Positions 21,101-26,930 of a stretch of 64,000 nucleotides of DNA are shown in pieces (position 1 is the stretch's first letter; each line of letters starts with the position of its first letter). Source of the stretch: Anisodus tanguticus (Eukaryota; Streptophyta; Magnoliopsida; Solanales; Solanaceae); NCBI GenBank assembly GCA_034509755.1, contig CM067555.1:44164255-44228254 (forward strand), read 5' to 3'. The position numbers were made by a program, and so were the translations under genes. The notes beneath the pieces were generated by a model. It had not been told where the DNA came from, ran no database searches, and saw nothing but the letters and a program-made list of their open reading frames with translations.

Positions 21101-21610
21101 AAACTCATCTCCTACCCATATAAATAGTTTCTTAGGACAGTACATTGTACGACCAAAGCCCTATTTGTAGTTTCTCATAAATATATATTAACATATAGTT
21201 CTAGTTTCCCGGGAAGGGTAGGGTGAGGTAGGAAGACCGTTTCGGATAGAAACTCGGCTCGTCTCAAGAGAAGATGCAAAGAAGACCACAAAAACAACAA
21301 CAACAACAATAATAATAATAATAATAATAATAGGCAGTAATAGCAATAATATAATAAGATAAATGAAGTAAAGAAACAATCTAAGTCGGAATTATATAAA
21401 AAAAAATAAGTAAATGTACAAAGATAACAATACTCCTAGTACGGAATAGAAATCAATAAAACAAAATCGAACAATCAACAATGCCATAAATTCAACTGAA
21501 CCATTAAAACAAAATCGAACAATTCAAATGGATGAATTATGAAATTAGGGCAAAAAAATGGCTTACGAAAATCTGGAGAGTGATAATCGAGCTTGGATTA
21601 AACGTGACAT
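58..21610 (-). CDS. NAD(P)-binding Rossmann-fold (atypical SDR) protein, At5g10730-like, 8 exons seen, 3' end outside window
   Basis: The coding sequence is the complement of 21567-21610, 17949-18066, 17763-17851, 15921-15976, 15779-15834, 14527-14620, 2183-2262 and 58-100, and continues past base 1. Every junction is GT-AG and all phases fit, giving 580 nt or 193 codons; the family is usually near 280-290 residues, so about a third is missing. The N-terminus (MSRLIQARLSLSRF) is basic and hydroxylated like an organelle-targeting peptide. Exon 3 carries the dinucleotide-binding glycine motif GGNGFVGSH. Later exons carry SCVGGFGSN, VYISAADFG, and a YYEGK followed by RAAE, matching the Y-x(3)-K region of extended SDRs. 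From memory it resembles Arabidopsis At5g10730/At5g15910 and, more distantly, the yeast CoQ-biosynthesis protein Coq11 and NDUFA9. The substrate is unknown and the quinone link is inference. No stop or frameshift is seen in any exon, so the gene is probably functional despite its transposon-filled introns. Confidence 0.92.
101..2182 (-). other. SDR gene intron 7
   Basis: 2.1-kb intron. Bases 101 to about 730 and 1906-2182 show no gene-like signal. The middle holds an RTE LINE remnant in the opposite orientation. Confidence 0.8.
732..1905 (+). mobile_element. RTE-clade LINE remnant (endonuclease to linker before RT)
   Basis: The plus strand reads, through many stops and frameshifts, the endonuclease of a plant RTE LINE: QETKW near 742, then GDRIIALRLVWGKGK, LNGHVGKE near 1005-1030, and AxDLVLANTYF near 1110-1140. 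A linker that normally precedes the RT follows (CIKDNPKQVLIGDKKV and WERYFDQLFN, about 1764-1850). It corresponds to the 5' half of ORF2 of the nested LINE at 7874-11813. The RT itself and the 3' tail are missing, so it is a dead, 3'-truncated copy. Confidence 0.85.
2183..2262 (-). CDS. SDR gene exon 7
   Basis: 80 nt, phase 2, encoding GVKRFVYISAADFGVV and then NYVLQGYYEGK. It contains the Y-x(3)-K-like YYEGK. Acceptor tgtgcag and donor gtataag. It is separated from exon 6 by the 12.3-kb intron 6. Confidence 0.92.
3046..3217 (+). mobile_element. tRNA-related SINE with 17-bp target duplication
   Basis: Flanked by near-identical direct repeats (aatattgaatgaccact at 3029-3045; same with one g for a at 3218-3234). 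The head has polymerase III box-like motifs: TGGCCTAGCTGTCAATGAAG, and GGTTTGAAGACC as a degenerate B box. A related copy lies at about 59585-59770. It belongs to the Solanaceae tRNA-derived SINE group; I cannot name the subfamily. Confidence 0.75.
3377..3444. repeat. 34-bp perfect tandem duplication
   Basis: Bases 3377-3410 are repeated exactly at 3411-3444 (unit begins aaaattattagtatgattg). The two copies carry no difference, so the duplication is recent or maintained. Confidence 0.9.
4022..4058 (+). repeat. Left piece of a Solanaceae-type MITE-like repeat split by copia
   Basis: The motif GGAACCAGGATTTTCGTCAA followed by gggtgt matches the degenerate left end of a common repeat whose right end reads ...gttccgcccctg. 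The matching right part is at about 12949-13209 beyond the copia element. Family recognition is from memory. Confidence 0.5.
4059..4295 (-). repeat. copia 3' LTR (237 bp)
   Basis: On the minus strand it starts TGTTGGAGTAAAGG and ends CTTCTTCTCA. It matches 12744-12948 closely. The adjoining internal bases (minus gcggggtg) are a short polypurine tract. Confidence 0.9.
4345..5783 (-). pseudogene. copia reverse transcriptase and RNase H region
   Basis: The minus strand encodes the RT starting with a typical LEANSTWTVVPLP block (5783 down). YQLYVNNAFLHGDL lies at about 5498-5514, where the conserved motif is QLDVNNAFLHGDL, so a catalytic Asp is Tyr here. YVDDILL is intact at about 5223-5245. The RT continues (RKLVGKLNFLQHTRPD) to about 4757, and RNase H follows at 4704-4345 with SAEAKYRAL, CDNQAAVHI and HTKHMEAD-like motifs. 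At least two frame breaks separate the pieces. The lost Asp makes it catalytically dead as read. Confidence 0.9.
6087..7566 (-). pseudogene. copia protease end, GAG-pre-integrase and integrase region
   Basis: The minus strand has the protease motif IIDSGVTNH (about 7405-7435). The GAG-pre-integrase block HLWHLRLGHMP follows, with a CPICPMARQQRLPF zinc-binding region, then the integrase catalytic triad regions HIDLWGPY, RSDNAFE and QQNGVVERKHKHL. Just downstream a run of 16 C (6323-6338) replaces the usual KYWGE-x-V stretch with poly-Gly codons and shifts the frame. The remaining LINRFPS...TPFELLHG part continues in another frame to about 6087. Confidence 0.9.
6323..6338. repeat. 16-base poly-C tract inside the integrase frame
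   Basis: Sixteen consecutive C. It sits exactly where copia integrases encode W-G-E-C/A-V, so it is an expanded homopolymer in former coding sequence, or an assembly or length uncertainty. Confidence 0.85.
7703..7873 (-). pseudogene. copia gag C-terminal part with CCHC zinc knuckle
   Basis: The minus strand reads NMICRYCKKPCHSIEQCFKL, a C-x2-C-x4-H-x4-C knuckle typical of copia Gag. It is followed by LHGYPSTPRN. Immediately upstream on the minus strand (7874) the frame is broken by the nested LINE. The rest of gag is at 11830-12640. Confidence 0.85.
8042..8075. repeat. (CTCTC)n microsatellite in LINE 5' region
   Basis: About seven copies of ctctc/cctct. Because it is periodic in 5 bases it creates spurious Arg/Glu-rich or Leu/Ser-rich open frames on both strands. 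Confidence 0.9.
8605..11542 (+). pseudogene. RTE LINE ORF2 (endonuclease plus reverse transcriptase), stops present
   Basis: The endonuclease begins near 8605 (LRIGAWNIGTFNGK) and continues through ACVQETKW, ISAYAPQ (8908-8928), RSSMAGTQIDYLLLRK (9196-9240) and TTQHKLLVMNL. The RT spans about 10100-11100, with GATGPDEIPGEFWK, MIPLYKNMGDI, FDFMSGHSTTE, IFIDLEKVYDKVPR and the catalytic CMLFADDIVL (10768-10797). The region beyond (SFKYLGSIIQDNGE, 10980-11015) is the usual RTE C-terminal part. Several stops and frameshifts interrupt it, including in the GDFNGHIG motif near 9020-9060. A short internal duplication lies at 8754-8815 (gtaggtattttagtaga repeated). Confidence 0.88.
11830..12640 (-). 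pseudogene. copia gag N-terminal part (UBN2/retrotran_gag type)
   Basis: The minus strand reads fragments typical of copia Gag: PSANSPDIEPW, CNDIVIAWILNSLDKEI (about 12330-12270), TEYAEKLWKDIERRFG, NIASYFNIIKKLWDEL (about 12140-12090) and FQQLDEEQKVHQSLNGLNES. Frames shift at several points. It continues into the zinc-knuckle part at 7703-7873 on the other side of the LINE. Confidence 0.85.
12729..12740 (-). other. copia primer-binding site (tRNA-iMet)
   Basis: The minus strand reads TGGTATCAGAGC, complementary to the 3' end of initiator methionine tRNA, three bases inside the 5' LTR. Confidence 0.93.
12744..12948 (-). repeat. copia 5' LTR, outer end truncated
   Basis: Matches 4059-4270 with few differences. 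It stops matching at cttcagaattg, so about 24 bp of the outer terminus (TGTTGGAGTAAAGG...) has been lost. Confidence 0.88.
12949..13209 (+). repeat. Right piece of the MITE-like repeat split by copia
   Basis: Contains tttgtcaaggatgttcaac (near 13085), then aatatatccggaaatgttttt, and ends cgacgaagggtgttcat...gttccgcccctg (13158-13209). This is the right half of the repeat whose left end is at 4022. Related ends occur at 34197. Confidence 0.55.
13490..13948. mobile_element. Foldback/MITE with about 120-bp inverted arms
   Basis: Arm 1 (about 13490-13613) and arm 2 (about 13824-13948) are reverse complements over most of their length: agtgtctaataggaacactttattatgtg in arm 2 pairs with cacataataaagtgttcttattagacact in arm 1, and both ends carry gggttgtctatgtatt. 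The loop is about 210 bp. No target duplication could be fixed. Confidence 0.8.
14527..14620 (-). CDS. SDR gene exon 6
   Basis: 94 nt encoding ISCVGGFGSNSHMYKING and then TANMNAIRVASEE. The conserved NG and Asn region follows the glycine-rich strand. Acceptor cttgcag, donor gtatta. Confidence 0.93.
14621..15778 (-). other. SDR gene intron 5
   Basis: 1.16-kb intron. 15040-15215 resembles a SINE (next entry). Nothing else is recognised. Confidence 0.8.
15020..15215 (-). mobile_element. SINE-like fragment with B-box motif
   Basis: The minus strand contains CTTGGGTTCGAGCTCTATTA (B-box-like GGTTCGAGCTC) followed by a GC-richer body (gggagtcttacgcatagtgg). No target duplication seen. Confidence 0.4.
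15779..15834 (-). CDS. SDR gene exon 5
   Basis: 56 nt encoding NLFSTDSWKDALKGVTSV, with the first Gly codon split across the preceding intron. Acceptor gtgacag, donor gtatgt. Only an 86-bp intron separates it from exon 4. Confidence 0.93.
15921..15976 (-). CDS. SDR gene exon 4
   Basis: 56 nt encoding TGRSSIQDSWADSVIWHQ. The acceptor is a TAG (ttctatag), not the nearby CAG five bases further in, because only TAG keeps the LSR-TGRSS frame. Donor gttggc. Confidence 0.9.
16470..16568 (+). mobile_element. RTE LINE 3' tail fragment
   Basis: Reads ggtaaggcctgcgtacaccctccccagaccccac, then ttgtgggattacac...actgggtatgttgttg. This is the conserved 3' end shared with 11740-11813 and, on the other strand, 19760-19919 and 59909 onward. 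It is 5'-truncated to about 100 bp and lies in SDR intron 3. Confidence 0.85.
16795..17630 (+). mobile_element. RTE LINE reverse transcriptase remnant
   Basis: Decayed RT in SDR intron 3. The plus strand reads CLMLY.GVEGCQTSGA-like debris, but the third frame keeps WSKITLIPIYKNK (16858-16895), ANFITSNYE, NQFGFTPAR (17000), YRERKKDLHMVIIDPE (17055-17100), then FTLVMDELVNDI (17278-17318) and a mutated FADD (ttgcagaggatattatatta, 17341-17360). Heavily interrupted. Confidence 0.75.
17763..17851 (-). CDS. SDR gene exon 3 (Rossmann glycine motif)
   Basis: 89 nt encoding LLVLGGNGFVGSHICK and then EALDRGLTVASLS. GGNGFVG is the NAD(P)-binding turn (GxxGxxG). Acceptor acttcag, donor gtattt. Confidence 0.94.
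17949..18066 (-). CDS. SDR gene exon 2
   Basis: 118 nt encoding a Ser/Arg-rich start (SVASSRNVRFLATE) followed by an acidic, proline-rich linker (PPPPTEK). This is typical of the tail of a transit peptide before the mature Rossmann domain. Acceptor aaacag, donor gtgtta. Confidence 0.9.
18542..19096 (-). repeat. copia LTR A (555 bp), minus strand
   Basis: On the minus strand it runs TGTTGACAATATTAG ... CTTGTTTCTCCAACA. It contains repeated ACTTGTCC/GGACAAGTGTC inverted motifs (18905-19000). Its body matches LTR B at 20948-21193 but in the opposite orientation. Confidence 0.7.
19097..20947 (-). pseudogene. Internally deleted copia: GAG-pre-integrase start and RNase H end
   Basis: At 20726-20379 the minus strand encodes the pre-integrase block: VILKLTSSKTLALGDVLHV, KLVFVKLLRKVGMKVSFE and KIMLTNNSTFVGKGYYNHDL. 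LWHARL follows at about 20360-20340. Far downstream, 19757-19700 reads SQVNLADPLTKSVVN, the conserved end of copia RNase H. Integrase and RT between them are missing, so this is a large internal deletion derivative. A LINE tail (19760-19919) is inserted near the RNase H end. Confidence 0.78.
19760..19919 (-). mobile_element. RTE LINE 3' tail, 160 bp, with perfect 14-bp TSD
   Basis: Flanked by gacttaacttagta at 19746-19759 and again at 19920-19933. The minus strand ends ...ACTGGGTATGTTATTGTTGTTGT. It holds the LINE 3' block (tctcggaaacagtcgctctacc, gcgtatactctaccctcccc). Confidence 0.92.
20948..21193 (+). repeat. copia LTR B (246 bp), plus strand, inverted relative to LTR A
   Basis: Runs TGTTGGAGAAACAAGG ... 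TATATATTAACA on the plus strand. The middle (tattagatatttcaaaagaatg..., acgtgtcatgttctc..., aaagccctatttgta) is similar to the minus strand of LTR A. Confidence 0.65.
21308..21332. repeat. (AAT)n microsatellite in intron 1
   Basis: Eight or nine aat units following (caa)n. It may be the remains of an RTE LINE tail in reverse (21200-21307 has tgaggtaggaagaccgtttc). Confidence 0.7.
21567..21610 (-). CDS. SDR gene exon 1 with start codon
   Basis: 44 nt, ATG at the complement of 21608-21610. It encodes MSRLIQARLSLSRF and two bases that pair with the first base of exon 2, and the phase agrees exactly. Donor gtaagcc. It is too short to stand out as an ORF; it was chosen because it supplies a basic presequence in the right phase. 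Confidence 0.8.
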
Positions 21611-21907
21611 GATTCGTTCACCTATTGAATGAATTGTGAAGAGCTGTGAATTGAATAGAGAAACTTTGGGTTTTATTTCTGTACTGATGCTGCTACTATG
21701 TGTAATTTTTTAAATGTTCCTTACAGAGAGATTACGTGGACGGTTTATGTAGCTGCACGCAATGGAACATGTGGCTTAATATGTGCCCAACCAGACTTTC
21801 AGAGTTTTGAGCTAATATACACCAAAAAAATAATAGGCGTGTTTCCGAGTAGAAATCAAATATTTTTTATTTTATTTAAAAATTTTGAAATTTGGAGTGG
21901 TTATAAT
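21611..21907 (-). promoter_or_regulatory. SDR gene 5' region, cut short by an LTR insertion
   Basis: The 297 bp between the start codon and the solo LTR. The minus strand is pyrimidine-rich just before the ATG (tttctctattcaattcacagctcttcac), like a 5' UTR. No clear TATA box is seen here. Confidence 0.45.
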
Positions 21908-23038
21908 TGTTGGAATATGTAAAGTAATAACGGAAATAGTAAATAACTATTACAATGATCGAAATGATAAACAACAATGAGGACAACAACAAGTTGTCAA
22001 TATCTTGATCTTGAATGAAACTTCAAATATAGAACTTGTATTCGGAAATACAAGAACATGAATTGCTACTCTTGTGGCTTGTAGATCCGCTGAGAATACG
22101 AACGGTTAGAGTCTTTCGTCTGTTAAGTTAACACCTGAAACACTTAGCAACCAGTTAGATAAACACAACACCACCGGCTGAGTCGAGAGATGGTTCTCTG
22201 TCTTTAAGACAAGATTGCCCCCGTATATAGGCTTTACGGAAGTGTGGACAATAGTCTCTCAAGATGAAACATCAAACTATCAAGTGTGCAAAGCCTACAC
22301 AAATGATCTCAGCGAATAACACGAATAATGAAGATTGCTAAGAGAAGGATTGCTATCAGGAAATCTGATCTCTTTGTGGTGTTGTTAACTTGTTTTTCTG
22401 TTCATATATGTTCATCTATAGAATTGAGCCAAGGCCTCAATTTATAGGTGTGCAAGAAGGCCTTTCAAATGCCCCATAATAGCAATCAATTGCCATGTAA
22501 TGGATGACATTTAACCCCAAAATAATGCAGCAACATATTGGTCCAAGTAATGGCCATTATTGGGTGGATTCAATGCCATTGAAACCCCCTTAACAGCCAA
22601 AACTTTTGGGATTCCGTCGAGCAGTCACTACCAATGAAGCGTCGCGGCTCTGCCACATTAGCGCAGTGGCGCTAATTCAACACAGACCTCACTGCCACTC
22701 CGGCGCCACGGCGCAGCAAGGGGGGCGTCGCGGCGCTCCGGCGCCGCAGCCCTTCTCAGCTCCGCGACCCTTTTCCGACCCGTACCATCTTACATTTCGC
22801 ACAATTCTTCATTCGTTTACCAACGTGGAACACTTGTCATTTAGCAAATAATCGTCCATCATTCTATGTCTCAAACATTTCACTTACGTACCAATATCTC
22901 TTTCATTTACGAAATTTATGATACTTGGCACTAAGATTGCACGTGTGTGGAAACGGCATTTCCGACGTGCGGGGTCCCAATTTGTTCGAGTCATAAATAA
23001 TGGGATAAACTTAATTTCACATTAGTAAATTTCCAACA
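21908..23038 (-). mobile_element. Solo LTR, 1131 bp, upstream of the SDR gene
   Basis: Begins TGTTGGAATATG and ends AAATTTCCAACA, flanked by ataat (21903-21907) and atgat (23039-23043), a 5-bp duplication with one change. The minus strand has CTATAAATTGAGGCC (about 22438-22452), a likely LTR TATA box, so the LTR reads minus. A GC-rich patch (22660-22770, gcgccacggcgcagc and similar) breaks the AT-rich background. No PBS or pol lies beside it. Confidence 0.8.
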
Positions 23039-23446
23039 ATGATTGTATTAGTGATTCGAAAGATGTTGGTCGACAAGTGTGTGACCAAATCTGTTGATAG
23101 TTTTGCTAACAGTTCAAACCACAACCGTGCTTTCAAGATTGGGCCTAGTTATGGCTCTCTCTTTGACGACAGTTACAAATATGTTTCCGTCAAATTAGGG
23201 ATCTCTGAATCTGATGCTGAACTTCAAGATACTGCTGATAGTTATACTAGTACGGCTAAAGATCAAGGACGGGTTGGTGTCACCGCTCCCGAGGGTGGTG
23301 AAAACAAGCGCCCACGAGAGGTTGAGGATGTTAATTGGGACAAGAGGAGAAGGTTGAAGATGATGTTCCATCATATCGCAAAAGTCCAATATCTGTCCCA
23401 AATAGAGGATTCGAATTATGGTAAGAAGGATTTGGACACAGTCTAA
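23039..23446 (+). CDS. Unrecognised 135-codon ORF, possibly a gene fragment
   Basis: Open for 135 codons and hydrophilic. It includes a basic patch (KRPREVEDVNWDKRRRLK, about residues 89-106) resembling a nuclear-localisation signal, preceded by an acidic/Ser-Thr region (SESDAELQDTADSYTSTA). The first ATG is the first base after the solo LTR, so the true start is uncertain. No splice sites or domain are recognised. It may be a decayed exon of a host gene, a captured fragment or chance. Confidence 0.3.
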   Translation: MIVLVIRKMLVDKCVTKSVDSFANSSNHNRAFKIGPSYGSLFDDSYKYVSVKLGISESDAELQDTADSYTSTAKDQGRVGVTAPEGGENKRPREVEDVNWDKRRRLKMMFHHIAKVQYLSQIEDSNYGKKDLDTV

Positions 23447-24230
23447 CTGAAGTGGGCCACAATCCAAAAGGTCTAAGTTAATCCTTCCTTATCAATAAAA
23501 TTTTTAGTTAATGTCTGAATAAAAGTGTGTAAAGCGAGGTTGGGAATATGAAAGTGTTTTTATTAAAAATTTATAGTCCCTAAACTCTAAAATCAGATAT
23601 TGAATCTCCTTCCTTCCCGGTTAAAGATTGGACTATTGTAAACAAATCTTAAAAGATCCGTTCTTTTTGGGTGTAATTATTAAAAGTGTGAAAAGTATGT
23701 TCGCACATACGAAGGAGAGAGATCCACTGACTGTGTGAAAACTGTTACCACTATTAAGTAAGCGCCAGAAATTGTCTGGGCACCAATCACAAGGGAAGAA
23801 GACTAAAAGATAATGACTTATCTTAAGACGTTGAACCTGTCACACTATCTGACAGAAGATCATTCATTTGATAGGATGATATTGGACACTCAGTCGTACA
23901 AAGCCTATGGGCAACTGGAGTGGGCCAGAATACATTTGATAAGATGATATTGGACACTCAGTCGTACAAAGCCTGCGGGCGACTAGAGTGGGCCAAAATT
24001 CAGTTGACATAAAAGTAATGGACACCTAGTGAGGTGGGCCAGAGGTTTCCAGGTCTTAAATGATCTGAAGGCCAAAAGAAAGGCAGAAAAGTAATTGGAC
24101 ACTCAATCTTCCAAAGCAACTGGAGTGGGCCAGAGTATCCAGATCACATATGATCCGGTTACGCCCTAACCACATGCAAGGGGTTGTTCATGTGAAGCAA
24201 CGCCACCTCTAAAGTAGAAGGGGTTGGAGA
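23447..24230. other. Intergenic stretch with a 68-bp tandem duplication
   Basis: No ORF or gene signal. The phrase gtgggcca recurs at 23450, 23920, 23989, 24035 and 24125, showing that the local repeat unit is spread through the stretch. Confidence 0.7.
23865..24000. repeat. Two 68-bp tandem units
   Basis: 23865-23932 and 23933-24000 share ggacactcagtcgtacaaag with about six mismatches overall. Weaker partial units (ggacactcaatcttccaaag... agtgggccag) follow to about 24135. Confidence 0.88.
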
Positions 24231-25249
24231 TAGGGATGGCAATTGGACGGGGCAGGGCGGGTGCGGGTACCCCCTCCCCCGCACCCGTATCCGCCAAAAA
24301 ATTTTATACCTGCCACCCGTGGCGGGTACAATTTTCAACATTCATGCCTGCCTAGGCGGGTATATTCCTAAATCCACACCCGCTCCACCACCCAAGTGGA
24401 TATCCGTCACCTGCCAATACCCGCCTGTACCCGCCTGCCATATTTTGTAATCAATTCATTTGTGATCAATTAATGATCAACATGATCCCAAAAATACAAA
24501 TTTCAAAAATTATCCCAAAAATTTAAGTCAAGAATCAATACTGTCACGGTCTCATTTTCTTTGAGAGAGAGGGAGGAGAATTCCGGATTTTTTCGCCATC
24601 AGAATTCCCCATTTTTTCACCTCTTTCCCCTTGCCCAACAAAGAATCAAGAAAATAAAATTTCCAAGAAAACCAAAAAATTATCCACCCAAATAGCTATA
24701 TATTACAAATGTAGACAAAACCCAGATATTATTTCAGCTATATAAGTTAAAGCTTTTCAACTTTTTCAATTGAACTCCACAAACCCAATAGGTAAAACTT
24801 AACAAATGCACAAAAATTGACCTCACCAAGACAACCCCAAAGCACAAAGCAAAGACAACAATATTTTTCAATATTTCCCGATTAGCATCTCCTTTAAAGA
24901 AAAAGGCAGAGACGTCGAGAATGAGAGAGGGATGAGAGACGGCGTGAAGGGGAACGAGAGAGAGAGAGGGAGGCGTGAAGGACTGAAGAGGCGTAGGGTT
25001 TTGAGTTTTGTTGGAGAATGAGAGACTTGTCGTGACTTATGGGCTGCTAATATTTTGGGCTTGGGGCGGGTATAAGGCGGGCGGGTAGGCGGGTATGATT
25101 GCAAATCCACCACCTACCCGCCTACCCGTGACGGGTACATTTTCAATACCCATACCCACCTACTACCCGCCAAAGTTATACCCATATCCGCCCCAACTGG
25201 GGCGGGTGCGGTGCGGAATCCGCAAAATTATACCCACCTGCCATCCCTA
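24231..25249. mobile_element. Non-autonomous hAT-like element 1, about 1.0 kb
   Basis: Terminal inverted repeats tagggatggca (24231-24241) and tgccatcccta (25239-25249). Both ends are packed with GGCGGGTA/TACCCGCC motifs (24260-24440, 25070-25210), and the centre is AT-rich. No transposase. The 8-bp flanks (gttggaga, gtgaatgg) do not match, so the target duplication is lost or the ends are slightly off. Confidence 0.7.
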
Positions 25250-25942
25250 GTGAATGGGCAAAGCCAAAAATATTTGATAGCGATTTTTAAATATCAAATA
25301 CAACTTTAAAATTGAAGATGTATTTAAATTTTTATGATCAAATATTGATTTTTTAAATAAAGTAAAAATATTTGATAAAAAATGGATAATTTTCATGGGC
25401 AAACGGATCATAGCAAGTACACTTCGTTCCATTTCGTGGGGCAGCATTGATCAAGCTACTTAATTTTAATTTTTTTTGTGTAAATTCAACACAAGAACTT
25501 CAAAACAAATACATAATATTATATATTTAGTAATTACATAACAAATGCTATATCATAATAAAAATATTTAAATAATTATGATTAAATAAAAAATTATCTA
25601 ATTCTCCAAATAATAAAGTATCACATGAGAATTGGAACATAGGCAGTAGTGTCTTTTTTTTTTCAAACCTAATACTCTTCCAACAATGTTATTATCATAC
25701 GTAATTGGTAATTTCAAACTAAGTTAAGTTTGATTATAAACTTAGAATGTCAGAAAATAATTTTTTTTTTAATTTTAAATTTGCATTCTTGCTTATACCT
25801 GCCTAAAAAAAATTCTGAGTCAAGATTATAAAGAGAGAATTATATTTATTTATTATAGATATGCAGTAAATATTTTGTCACGATTTTAATATTAGAAAAA
25901 AACTGCAATAAATAGTTCATTTTGTATATTACTTGTTTATAT
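25250..25942. other. AT-rich intergenic DNA
   Basis: No gene signal. Short poly-T and poly-A runs, and aaaaatatttgat repeated at 25266 and 25366. Confidence 0.6.
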
Positions 25943-26103
25943 TTTTAATGCTAAAAGAAGTTTTTTTTTTTGGTAAATAAGATTACTGCTATTATATATT
26001 AAAGTAGTACATATAGGTGCCTCAGGGCAGTACAACAAAGGGAATAATCCCTATCAAAACTAGACAAAATATTACAACAAAAAGAGGAGTTAGGTATGTC
26101 TAC

Positions 26104-26905
26104 TAGGGGTGAGCATGGGTACAGGATACCCAGATATCCGATCGGAACCAATACTAACGGGTAGGTTCCGGGCAGATATATTATAATAACGGGTAGGTTC
26201 CGGGTAGTAAAATTAGGAACGGATCAATGTCGGGTCCGATTCCGGTTTCGGCAAATAGAGACAGGGTATCCGGACCCGGAACCGATACCCGAAACCTATG
26301 AAATATTAAATATTTTTACTTTTTTAATTCCACTCGCAGTCTCTTGCCTTCTTCATTTTCACATTTATCTTCCACTCTGCACTCTCTTCTTCTCCAATCA
26401 AAGCAACAAATTCAATCTCTCCTCCATCGACACACACCACAGCAGGTACTGTTTTCCCAACTTCCCTAACCTCTGCGAATTGAAAGTATTTGCCATTAAT
26501 CGAGTTGTTGCTACTTGAGAATTGGAAGTGTTTGCCAACTTTCCTAACCCATGCGATTGTGGTTTAACTTTTCATATTCGAGTTGCTACCGGCACTATCA
26601 TTTCAATGTAATTTGAGAGGGTGAAACACTGGTTAGGTCACACACACACACTACACTCCAGTGCCCAACATGTGTTCGATAATTTGCCACACCGAATTTG
26701 GGCCTAATACAACAAATTCAATTAGGTATTTTGATAAAACCTAATACAACTACAACTTAGGAAGCACTCTACAGGGTACTCGGGAACATACCCGGAACCG
26801 CAGGGTCCGGGTAGGTTCCGGGTAGTAAATTTAAGAATCGATCTTTTATTGGGTAGGGTCCGGGTAGTTCAAAAAAGTTAGGGTACCCGGACCCGCTCAC
26901 CCCTA
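26104..26905. mobile_element. Non-autonomous hAT element 2, 802 bp
   Basis: Inverted ends taggggtgagc / gctcaccccta, with an 8-bp duplication atgtctac (26096-26103) / atgtttac (26906-26913), 7 of 8 matching. Subterminal regions repeat GGGTAGGTTCCGGG (26158-26220, 26805-26860). It sits in the 3' UTR of the L1. No transposase. Confidence 0.9.
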
Positions 26906-26930
26906 ATGTTTACGGTTGGGAAAGCAGCTG

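Larger units (their letters stand above)
18067..21566 (-). other. SDR gene intron 1 (3.5 kb)
   Basis: Holds a deleted copia element (18542-21193) containing a LINE tail, and a (TAA)n tract (21308-21332). 18067-18541 shows no recognised feature. Confidence 0.8.

Noticed and set aside
21200..21307. Fifth RTE LINE tail
   Set aside because: Some resemblance (gaccgtttcggatagaaactcgg) but the diagnostic CACTGGGTATG end is missing.
22606..22851. GC-rich plus-strand open frame of 81 codons
   Set aside because: Lies inside the solo LTR; no domain, and codon content follows the GC patch.
23865..24135. CRISPR-like spaced repeats
   Set aside because: Repeats are adjacent, long and imperfect, without unique spacers, in plant nuclear DNA.
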